From positions 36,104 to 100,103 of the forward strand of contig NZ_JBGXYA010000021.1 in the NCBI RefSeq assembly GCF_041814905.1: a DNA stretch of 64,000 bases. The letters are read 5' to 3'. Each line of letters begins with the position of its first letter. Position 1 is the first letter of the stretch. The notes under the pieces are model-generated. The model did not search any database. It saw nothing but the letters and a program-made list of their open reading frames with translations, and was not told the origin of the DNA. The stretch comes from Glaesserella sp041814905. Its GTDB lineage: Bacteria > Pseudomonadota > Gammaproteobacteria > Enterobacterales > Pasteurellaceae. A program made the position numbers and the translations under genes. Positions 54,542-61,856 of this stretch are shown piece by piece.

Positions 54542-54571
54542 AAGGTTGGTGTAAATACCAACCTTTTTTAT
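54542..54571 (+). terminator. Terminator after parC
   Basis: Arms AAGGTTGGT (54542-54550) and ACCAACCTT (54557-54565) followed by TTTTTA. Confidence 0.88.
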
Positions 54572-54574
54572 TTT

Positions 54575-54590
54575 TGTTAAGCGGATCACA
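54575..54590 (+). promoter_or_regulatory. Candidate CRP site upstream of dld
   Basis: TGTTA-N6-TCACA differs by one base from the CRP consensus. A plausible -10 (TATACA, 54629-54634) puts it near -58 to -62, a class I position. Confidence 0.4.
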
Positions 54591-54665
54591 TTCTTAATGT
54601 GGTATCAATTCCCTTATGCTTATTTTGTTATACACTTATAAAGATCATCATCAGGGAGCTACATT

Positions 54666-56357
54666 ATGACAGCGCAACAACTTATCTCAAAATTAACCGC
54701 CATCGTCGGTGAGAAATACATTATTACCGATGCTTCAAAAACCGAGCCCTATCGTAGCGGTTACCGCTTTGGTAGCGGAAATGCCCTCGCCGTCGTCCGC
54801 CCTGCTACACTACTTGAATTTTGGAAAGTATTGAAGGCTTGTGTTGACGCAGATGTTATCATCATTACTCAAGCGGCAAACACCGGTTTAACCGGCGGTT
54901 CAACACCAAGCGGCAACGATTATGATCGTGATATTGTCATTATCAGTGCAATGCGGATTGACGGAATTCAACTGATTAACCATGCAAACCAAGTCGTTTG
55001 TTTACCCGGTTCAACCTTAAATACGTTGGAGAAAGCATTAAAACCGCACGGTCGTGAACCCCATTCGGTAATCGGTTCATCTTGTATCGGTGCCTCAGTG
55101 ATTGGTGGCGTTTGCAATAATTCCGGCGGCGCATTGGTACAACGCGGCCCCGCTTATACGGAAATGTCGCTGTTCGCCCAATTAAATGAAAAGGGCGAAC
55201 TTGAATTAAAAAACCATTTAGGCATTGATTTGGGAACCACACCGGAAGAAATTTTGCAAAATCTTCAAGAAGGACGTTATCAACGCAAAGATATCGTTCA
55301 AGATTGCGGTAAGGGTCATGATCATGATTATTGCAATCACGTGCGCCAAATCGATGAAGACACACCGGCGCGCTTTAATGCCGATCCTGCTCGCCATTAC
55401 GAAGCTTCAGGCAGTGCGGGTAAATTAGCTATTTTTGCCGTTCGATTGGATACTTTTATCGCAGAAAAAGAAACAGCGGTATTTTATATCGGCACGAATC
55501 AAACATCGGTGTTAAACGATATCCGTCGCCATATGTTGGCAAATTTCACCCAATTGCCGATTTCCGGAGAATATATTCACCGTGATGCATTTGATATTGC
55601 GGCAAAATACGGAAAAGATACCTTCTGGGTAATAAAAAAACTCGGTACCCATCGCTTGCCGCCACTGTTCGCCACAAAAGCCAAAGTCGACCGTATTTCA
55701 AAAAAATTTGCCTTTTTACCACACCATTTAAGCGATAAAGTACTGCAATTCGCGTCTAAATTCTTACCGCAACATCTGCCAGAAAGTTTGCGCCAATACC
55801 GTGATAAATATGAACACCACCTGATTGTCAAAATGGGTGGTGTCGGGGTTAAAGAAGCGCGTGAATACTTAAAAAGCTATTTTTCCGAACGAACCAAGGG
55901 CGATTATTTTGAATGCAATGCGATAGAAAGCCAAGCAGCTATGCTACACCGTTTTGCGGTAGCTTCTGCGGCAGTTCGTTATCGTGCGATTCATGAAAAA
56001 GAGGTGGAAGATATTGTCGCGTTGGATATCGCTTTGCGCCGTAATGACCCGGAATGGTTTGAAGTATTACCGCGAGAAATTGACGATAAAATCAGCCATA
56101 AACTGTATTATGGTCATTTTATGTGTCACGTCTTCCATCAGGATTATATCGTGAAAAAAGGCAACGACTGTATGCAGTTAGAACATGATATGTTGGAATT
56201 ATTGGATAAACGCGGTGCGCAATACCCTGCTGAACATAACGTCGGGCATTTATACGAAGCAAAACCGGCACTACGCAAATTCTATAAAGCGTTAGATCCG
56301 ACCAACAGCTTTAACCCGGGTATCGGGCAAACCTCGAAGAAAAAATACTGGAAATAA
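54666..56357 (+). CDS. dld: Quinone-dependent D-lactate dehydrogenase
   Basis: A peripheral membrane FAD enzyme that oxidises D-lactate to pyruvate and feeds the quinone pool. The 563 residues begin with a PCMH-type FAD domain (NTGLTGGSTPSG, VCLPGSTLNTLEKALKP, SVIGGVCNNSGGALVQRGPAY) and end with the Dld-specific membrane-binding region and PAEHNVGHLYEAKPAL. The lactate route complements the acetate and pyruvate genes nearby. Confidence 0.96.
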   Translation: MTAQQLISKLTAIVGEKYIITDASKTEPYRSGYRFGSGNALAVVRPATLLEFWKVLKACVDADVIIITQAANTGLTGGSTPSGNDYDRDIVIISAMRIDGIQLINHANQVVCLPGSTLNTLEKALKPHGREPHSVIGSSCIGASVIGGVCNNSGGALVQRGPAYTEMSLFAQLNEKGELELKNHLGIDLGTTPEEILQNLQEGRYQRKDIVQDCGKGHDHDYCNHVRQIDEDTPARFNADPARHYEASGSAGKLAIFAVRLDTFIAEKETAVFYIGTNQTSVLNDIRRHMLANFTQLPISGEYIHRDAFDIAAKYGKDTFWVIKKLGTHRLPPLFATKAKVDRISKKFAFLPHHLSDKVLQFASKFLPQHLPESLRQYRDKYEHHLIVKMGGVGVKEAREYLKSYFSERTKGDYFECNAIESQAAMLHRFAVASAAVRYRAIHEKEVEDIVALDIALRRNDPEWFEVLPREIDDKISHKLYYGHFMCHVFHQDYIVKKGNDCMQLEHDMLELLDKRGAQYPAEHNVGHLYEAKPALRKFYKALDPTNSFNPGIGQTSKKKYWK

Positions 56358-56362
56358 CAAAC

Positions 56363-56421
56363 AACAAGCGGTCGATTTTTCAAAGAAATTTGCAAATTTT
56401 TCATTGAAACCGACCGCTTGT
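56363..56421. terminator. Inverted uptake-sequence pair between dld and the lipoprotein genes
   Basis: ACAAGCGGT (56363-56371) and ACCGCTTGT (56413-56421) pair through at least 11 bp (ACAAGCGGTCG / CGACCGCTTGT) and enclose TTTGCAAA. It probably terminates both convergent transcripts. Confidence 0.78.
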
Positions 56422-56435
56422 ACAGTCGATTAATG

Positions 56436-56993
56436 CTACGGGGTTGCTAACAAACGTTTAACCTCATGATCCGAAATGAATTTTCGATAAGCAGAATAAA
56501 TCATCTCGTTAACGTCATTGATAAGGTGTGTAAGCGTGATTGAAAATTTGTTTCTTGTTTTCGGATCAGCGGAATAGTCTTTATCCAAGATAATGGCGGA
56601 TGTTTTCGCATCCATGATTTTATAATTAATGGTATAAGTCCATACGGCGTTGAATCTGAGATCATCCACTTTGAATTCTTTAATTCTGCCTACAATCGTA
56701 TAGTCGGATTGACCGAGCTTAATCCCCGTTCTTTCTAATTCCAGCATAGTACCGCGTTGTGCCAATTCGGCAATATCACCTTCTAACATCAGTGAACCGA
56801 GAGCCGTATTTTCTACTTGGTTGCTTTTCACTCTACCTTGTTCAAAAGCGGCATAACTGAATTGTCCGACATTTGCCGAACCGTCATATTTGATATTATT
56901 ACTGTAGTCCTGCGGTGTATAAGAAGCAACGGGCATATTTACACAGCCTGATAAGCTCAATACAGAAAGGATTAATAAAATAAAGGTTTTCAT
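56436..56993 (-). CDS. Predicted outer-membrane/periplasmic lipoprotein, 185 residues
   Basis: Starts MKTFILLILSVLSLSGC, a signal peptide with lipobox LSGC, after GGAGAGAAT. The mature part has alternating beta segments (YTIVGRIKEFKVDDLRFNAVWTYTINYKIMD) like YajG or PqiC/LptE-type auxiliary lipoproteins. I do not recognise a precise family. It is the last of three lipoprotein genes in a row. Confidence 0.75.
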   Translation of the reverse strand: MKTFILLILSVLSLSGCVNMPVASYTPQDYSNNIKYDGSANVGQFSYAAFEQGRVKSNQVENTALGSLMLEGDIAELAQRGTMLELERTGIKLGQSDYTIVGRIKEFKVDDLRFNAVWTYTINYKIMDAKTSAIILDKDYSADPKTRNKFSITLTHLINDVNEMIYSAYRKFISDHEVKRLLATP

Positions 56994-57045
56994 ATTCTCT
57001 CCATGAGAAAAACTCAAGAGAAGTTCTCTTGAGTTTTTACGTAGA

Positions 57046-57456
57046 TTATTGGTTTAAGGTTTTGGATACTGAGGCAGGATGAATATCATACATGCCGCCG
57101 TTAAGCGGATCGACGATTAACCAGCCGACTAAGCCTCCGAAAATGAAATTCCCTAAGATATATTTTGCATTGGGTGAAGTGGATAACGGGTATGTTGTGG
57201 TTTGGTAACCTTCTTTATCGAACGTAACGGAATAGGTTTTTTTGCCGAAATAGCTGCCGTCATGTTTTGGTAATGTGACGGTTGCCGGCGTGGTACCTTC
57301 ATGAACGGTTTTCCCTGTTTCATCAATGATTTTAAAATGCGCACCTTCAGGCGTTGTGCTGATCGGTAACGATTGCGTTTTGTCGCCAAGAATAGTGGCA
57401 CAGCCCGTGAGTGAAAGAACAGAAGTTAAAGTAAGGATAGAAAGTAATTTTTTCAT
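57046..57456 (-). CDS. PEGA-like lipoprotein, 136 residues
   Basis: Signal peptide with lipobox LTGC, then ATILGDKTQSLPISTTPEGAHFKI and YSVTFDKEGYQTTTYPL, a PEGA-like surface-repeat pattern. A hydrophobic glycine-rich end (ILGNFIFGGLVGWLIVDPLNGGMYDI) follows. Such proteins are common in Gram-negatives and of unknown function. It is separated from the next genes by 26 and 52 nt, so the three lipoprotein genes are probably one operon. Confidence 0.78.
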   Translation of the reverse strand: MKKLLSILTLTSVLSLTGCATILGDKTQSLPISTTPEGAHFKIIDETGKTVHEGTTPATVTLPKHDGSYFGKKTYSVTFDKEGYQTTTYPLSTSPNAKYILGNFIFGGLVGWLIVDPLNGGMYDIHPASVSKTLNQ

Positions 57457-57482
57457 CGTAAGATCTCCAAATAGTGATTGAA

Positions 57483-58088
57483 TTATTGTTTTTTACCGCC
57501 GAAGCTGACATCTAAGCTGCTGTTATTTTTAAATTGCACCAAACCGGCGGCTTCTTTGGCGCCATCTCCGAATAAGGCTCCTTGGTATTGACCGCCACTG
57601 TTACCGAGTACACTGGCTCGCCCTGCGAACGAGGCTCCGGACAGTGAACCTGTATGCAAGGTGATATCACGTCTGAATTCATCACCGTTAAATATAGAGA
57701 AGGTGATTTTTCCGTTAACGGTTTTTTCATCAAAATCAACCTTCAGGGTGGTATTCCCGCCTTTTTGGAAGGAGTTGTTGTACCCGCTTATCCAAACTGC
57801 ATCCCCTTTGTAGATGGCAACGCCCGAAGTCGGAATATTGGTAGCTTCGGTGCCTTGATAGCGAAGTTCCCGCAAGGTTTTGGCATCATTCCGCCACACA
57901 CCGTAAAATGAATCTGCATTGTTTTGTCCGAATAATCTTCCTTCGGGCGTATTTCCTCCCACGGTTCCTTTAGGGCTTAGTGTCAGATTAATTTTTTCTC
58001 CATCCGGTGTTTCAGCCGTACCACCTCCACCACCACCGCCACAGGCGGAAATAACACCGGTAATAAACACAACAGAAATAATTTTCAT
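57483..58088 (-). CDS. Surface lipoprotein resembling Slam-dependent/TbpB-type proteins
   Basis: From MKIISVVFITGVISAC (201 residues) it has a lipobox ISAC followed by a seven-glycine linker, typical of surface lipoproteins. The beta-rich C-terminal part ends in GNSGGQYQGALFGDGAKEAAGLVQF, the G-x-F-G...A-x-E-x-x-G motif of TbpB barrel domains and related Slam substrates. No Slam translocon gene is in the window. The ligand is unknown; haem, complement factor or metal-carrier roles are possible from the family only. An ATG 9 nt upstream is an alternative start. Confidence 0.75.
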   Translation of the reverse strand: MKIISVVFITGVISACGGGGGGGTAETPDGEKINLTLSPKGTVGGNTPEGRLFGQNNADSFYGVWRNDAKTLRELRYQGTEATNIPTSGVAIYKGDAVWISGYNNSFQKGGNTTLKVDFDEKTVNGKITFSIFNGDEFRRDITLHTGSLSGASFAGRASVLGNSGGQYQGALFGDGAKEAAGLVQFKNNSSLDVSFGGKKQ

Positions 58089-58252
58089 ACGTTTCATTTT
58101 GGGTCTCCTTAAGTTAAAAGTAATGTTAAGTAAGTTTGTAAATACTCAATCAAAGAGTATTTTAATAAATATACAATTCTATAGAGATAAAAACAAGAGT
58201 ATAAATAACGAAAAATATCGCTCATTGAGTAAATTTTTGATGAGTAGTAAAT
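58089..58252. promoter_or_regulatory. Divergent promoter region with repeated GAGTA sites
   Basis: A perfect inverted repeat AAATACTC (58140-58147) / GAGTATTT (58155-58162) and further GAGTA copies at 58197, 58227 and 58242 lie between the lipoprotein operon and the XRE gene. This is a candidate operator region for the XRE protein. Confidence 0.5.
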
Positions 58253-58627
58253 ATGACAAAATTTGTAGCAACGGATGTGGATTTGGCAATCGGAAAGCGA
58301 ATCGTACAACGACGTAAAGAAATCGGTTTGAGTGCTGAGGTGTTGGCGGAACAAATCGGGGTGTCACAGCAGCAATTTTCACGTTATGAACGTGGGGCAA
58401 CCAAGATCAATGTTTCCCATTTAGCCAATATTGCCGTAATTTTAAATACACCGATTAGTTGGTTTTTTGCTGACAGCAAAGCGGATAATCTGACTTTTTC
58501 AGACAAAGAACACTATGTACCGATTCGAAATGATGCATTGAAGCAACGCTTGGATTATCACTGGGCGAAGTTAAACAGTGAACAAAAACGGAATTTAATT
58601 AACTTTTTGGATTCGATAAATAAATAG
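58253..58627 (+). CDS. XRE-family transcriptional regulator
   Basis: 124 residues. An N-terminal lambda-Cro/CI helix-turn-helix (IGKRIVQRRKEIGLSAEVLAEQIGVSQQQFSRYERG, residues 13-48) is followed by a short helical C-terminal part without a sensor domain I recognise. It is transcribed away from the lipoprotein operon, so it is the obvious candidate to regulate it and itself. Confidence 0.82.
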   Translation: MTKFVATDVDLAIGKRIVQRRKEIGLSAEVLAEQIGVSQQQFSRYERGATKINVSHLANIAVILNTPISWFFADSKADNLTFSDKEHYVPIRNDALKQRLDYHWAKLNSEQKRNLINFLDSINK

Positions 58628-58693
58628 AGTGTGAATGCGGGTGCATGAGGTTAACGAGTTGAAAAGACTATTTGGAGAATAATAAGCAGTCAT

Positions 58694-58750
58694 ACAAGCG
58701 GTCAGTTACGAGGAATTTTTTGCAAATTTCTCGGCCAAGCCGACCGCTTG
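58694..58750. terminator. Inverted uptake-sequence pair after the XRE gene
   Basis: ACAAGCGGT (58694-58702); arms AAGCGGTC (58696-58703) and GACCGCTT (58742-58749) enclose the TTTTTTGCAAA box. Lies between convergent genes. Confidence 0.72.
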
Positions 58751-58755
58751 CTCTT

Positions 58756-60225
58756 TTAATTTTGCTCTTCTAAATTTGAAATTAACTGCTGTAACTCTTC
58801 CAATGAGCGTTCGTTACCGTTCAGAAGAATTTTACCGTCTTTCAATTCAATGCTGAAAGCTACTTCGTTTTGATTGTATATCAGTAGATTTTTTTGTGCA
58901 TAGGTCTGCAACTGCATTTCAAACATTTCTCTTAACTGTTTCGCTTGTTCTTCCGCTTCTACCGGTTTTGGGGAGTGATACAACGTCACTTGTTTGATCA
59001 ACTCTTCCAGCGAATTTAGGTTAAGTTGAATAGCTATTTTACTGTTGTTAAAGCTTTGTAACGTTTCCGGCAGTGATTGTAGTCCGTTTTGTATCTGTTC
59101 TTCGCTAAAACCGGATGAATTTAGCACCAAATCAAAACGATTTTTGCCTTTTTCATTTTCGAACTCGATAGGACTCATCGTCAATTTTATCGGCTTAGTG
59201 ACTAAATTTTTAACCAACTGCTCCAATTCGGTTTGCATGACTTCTGATTTAGCTAAATCGGCAGTGTAGGTATAATCCAACAGTTTGACATAAGCCTCAT
59301 TGTCCAATTCCGATTCACTATTAAACGTAATTTTTCCAAAACGGATAGGATCAAATTGAGGTCTAGCGCCGTTTAATGCCATGCCACCGCTGAACGATGA
59401 TTGTAATATTTTATTATCTACGATTCGATTCTCACCTTTTGTATGAAAATTTTCTATTGAAAACATATTATCAGACTTAAATGCAATAGAATCAATTTTC
59501 ATCTCGGCATTAGCTACGGCAGTATAATGGTATTTCAATAGTGCTTTTTCATCGATTAACGTATTTATCGAAAACCGATTAATTTCAATGGTTGCCGTAG
59601 GATAGGCTGCATTTTTATTTTCAGATTTCAGTAAAACTTGCGGTATATGGTAATTCATCGCCCATTGACCGTTTTTAGCCGGAGTCAGATTAAATTCCGA
59701 CGGTTGAAAATAGGCCATCACACTTGTTGTTGCATTGTGCTCAACAAAATTCTTTTTAGGCATTGCCACTTTGACGGAGGCCAATTTCCCCGAATAATCA
59801 ATATCGGAAATGATATTCGCAATATAACCGCCCTCGAAATTCACTTTAATTGGCTCAATTGCCACTAAAGCACTTTCTGCGCTGAACATTCTCGGTGCAA
59901 AATCAAACCGTTTTATACGGTTAAGCGGAAATGGTCCGTGATACAGCTGACTCTCTACAGGTAAAGTAAAACCCTCTCCGATGCTTTTATCTTTTACCAC
60001 AAGGTTGTAACGAATATCCGAAGTAAATAAATGTCGCTCGAATTTAACGTTATCGACTTTAAAGTCCAAATTAAATTGGCTAAGAAGTTGACCAAGTTCA
60101 TTATTGGCGTAATGAATATAAGATTGATATTTTTCTTCAGCTAATTTACCGCTATACCAGCTTCCACCAATAAATACACCACCGAATACGGCAGCCAAAG
60201 ATAATACCAGTTTAGAATATTTCAT
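58756..60225 (-). CDS. DUF945 family protein (YdgA-like)
   Basis: 489 residues, one N-terminal membrane helix (about 5-25), then a long exported beta-rich domain. The family pattern includes GSWYSGKLAEEKYQSYIHYANNELGQLL near the start and repeated paired strands; the end is Glu-rich. DUF945 proteins are periplasmic, of unknown function. It stands between the XRE cluster and lpdA. Confidence 0.82.
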   Translation of the reverse strand: MKYSKLVLSLAAVFGGVFIGGSWYSGKLAEEKYQSYIHYANNELGQLLSQFNLDFKVDNVKFERHLFTSDIRYNLVVKDKSIGEGFTLPVESQLYHGPFPLNRIKRFDFAPRMFSAESALVAIEPIKVNFEGGYIANIISDIDYSGKLASVKVAMPKKNFVEHNATTSVMAYFQPSEFNLTPAKNGQWAMNYHIPQVLLKSENKNAAYPTATIEINRFSINTLIDEKALLKYHYTAVANAEMKIDSIAFKSDNMFSIENFHTKGENRIVDNKILQSSFSGGMALNGARPQFDPIRFGKITFNSESELDNEAYVKLLDYTYTADLAKSEVMQTELEQLVKNLVTKPIKLTMSPIEFENEKGKNRFDLVLNSSGFSEEQIQNGLQSLPETLQSFNNSKIAIQLNLNSLEELIKQVTLYHSPKPVEAEEQAKQLREMFEMQLQTYAQKNLLIYNQNEVAFSIELKDGKILLNGNERSLEELQQLISNLEEQN

Positions 60226-60241
60226 ATAATCTCCTTAAAAA

Positions 60242-60266
60242 AATAGAGAGCCTAAAGCTCTCTATT
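60242..60266 (-). terminator. Terminator after lpdA
   Basis: Perfect 10-bp arms AATAGAGAGC (60242-60251) and GCTCTCTATT (60257-60266) with a T-run on the minus strand. Confidence 0.85.
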
Positions 60267-60280
60267 CTATATTGTTTTAA

Positions 60281-61705
60281 CTATTTTTTCTTTGCTTTCG
60301 CATTTGGAAGATCGGTAATTGACCCTTCAAACACTTCTGCTGCAAGACCTACAGACTCGTGTAAGGTCGGGTGAGCGTGGATGGTTAATGCAATATCTTC
60401 CGCATCACAGCCCATTTCAATCGCTAAACCGATTTCACCTAACAATTCACCACCGTTAGTACCAACAATCGCACCACCGAGTAAACGATGCGTATCTTTA
60501 TCGAAGATTAATTTAGTCATACCGTCTGCACATTCAGAGGCAATCGCACGACCTGACGCAGCCCAAGGGAACTTCGCCACTTCGTAATTTAAGCCTTCTT
60601 GTTTACACTCTTTCTCGGTTTTACCGACCCAAGCCACTTCCGGCTCAGTATAAGCGATAGATGGGATCACTTTTGGATCGAAGTAGTGTTTTTGTCCTGC
60701 AATCACTTCTGCAGCCACGTGACCTTCGTGAACGCCTTTGTGCGCCAACATCGGCTGACCGACGATATCGCCGATCGCGAAAATGTGTGGCACATTGGTA
60801 CGCATTTGTTTATCCACACGGATAAATCCACGGTCATCCACTTCTACGCCCGCTTTACCTGCATCTAATAATTTACCGTTCGGTACGCGTCCGATAGCCA
60901 CTAATACGGCATCATAGCGTTTGGTGTCATTACACGCTTTGCCTTCCATAGAAACGTAAATACCGTCGTCTTTCGCTTCTACCGCGGTTACTTTGGTTTC
61001 AAGCATTAATTTGAATTTTTTCTCAATACGTTTGGTGAAGATTGCTACAACGTCTTTATCTGCTGCTGGGATAACTTGGTCGAACATTTCAACCACTTCC
61101 ACTTCTGAGCCCAATGCTTCATACACGGTGCCCATTTCCAAACCGATGATACCACCGCCCATAATGAGTAATTTCTTCGGGATTTCTTTTAATTTAAGCG
61201 CATCCGTTGAATCCCAAATACGTGGGTCGTCATGTGGAATAAACGGAAGTTGAATAGGACGGGAACCGGCTGCAATAATTGCATTGTCAAATTTAATGGT
61301 GGTTGGATTACCGTCACGGTCACGTGCGACTAAGGTATTTGGATCAGCAAATGTTGCTTGACCTTCAACCACGGTCACTTTACGTGCTTTTGCCATACCA
61401 GCTAAGCCGCCTGTCAGTTTTGCAACCACCGCTTCTTTACCTGCACGGACTTTGTCTAAATCAATCGTTGGTTCGCCAAACGTAATACCGTTATGTTCCG
61501 CATGTTTCGCTTCTTCAATGATTTTTGCAACGTGTAATAATGCTTTAGACGGAATACAACCAACGTTTAAACACACACCACCAAGGGTTGAATAACGTTC
61601 GACTAAAACCGTTTCTAAGCCTAAATCTGCGCAACGGAATGCTGCTGAGTAGCCCGCCGGGCCTGCACCAAGTACCACGACTTGGGTTTTAATTTCTTTG
61701 CTCAT
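60281..61705 (-). CDS. lpdA: Dihydrolipoyl dehydrogenase (E3)
   Basis: Re-oxidises dihydrolipoamide for the pyruvate and other 2-oxoacid dehydrogenases. The redox disulfide is C45/C50 (GGVCLNVGCIPSKAL), the FAD loop GAGPAGYSA is near residue 13 and the catalytic HAHPTLHE is at 443-450 (H445, E450). Length 474. It is the third gene of aceE-aceF-lpdA, with an uptake-sequence stem-loop before it. Confidence 0.96.
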   Translation of the reverse strand: MSKEIKTQVVVLGAGPAGYSAAFRCADLGLETVLVERYSTLGGVCLNVGCIPSKALLHVAKIIEEAKHAEHNGITFGEPTIDLDKVRAGKEAVVAKLTGGLAGMAKARKVTVVEGQATFADPNTLVARDRDGNPTTIKFDNAIIAAGSRPIQLPFIPHDDPRIWDSTDALKLKEIPKKLLIMGGGIIGLEMGTVYEALGSEVEVVEMFDQVIPAADKDVVAIFTKRIEKKFKLMLETKVTAVEAKDDGIYVSMEGKACNDTKRYDAVLVAIGRVPNGKLLDAGKAGVEVDDRGFIRVDKQMRTNVPHIFAIGDIVGQPMLAHKGVHEGHVAAEVIAGQKHYFDPKVIPSIAYTEPEVAWVGKTEKECKQEGLNYEVAKFPWAASGRAIASECADGMTKLIFDKDTHRLLGGAIVGTNGGELLGEIGLAIEMGCDAEDIALTIHAHPTLHESVGLAAEVFEGSITDLPNAKAKKK

Positions 61706-61803
61706 GTTTACCTCTGGGTTCGCATTTGTTATAGACTTGTTAATTTTGCTATTTTAGCGTTTTTTACCTATTTTACAATGCGACTAAGATCACAGAATTA
61801 AGA

Positions 61804-61849
61804 ACAAGCGGTAGGATTTGCAAATTTTTTTACAAATCTCACCGCTTGT
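61804..61849. terminator. Inverted uptake-sequence pair between aceF and lpdA
   Basis: ACAAGCGGT (61804-61812) and ACCGCTTGT (61841-61849), with inner GGATTTG / CAAATCT, form a near-perfect hairpin. It could attenuate lpdA relative to aceEF or mark an internal terminator. Confidence 0.72.
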
Positions 61850-61856
61850 ATGCCAA

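Noticed and set aside
57919..58317. Plus-strand frame of 132 codons opposite the surface lipoprotein gene
   Set aside because: The polyproline stretch is simply the reverse of the lipoprotein's glycine codons, and it overlaps the XRE gene start.
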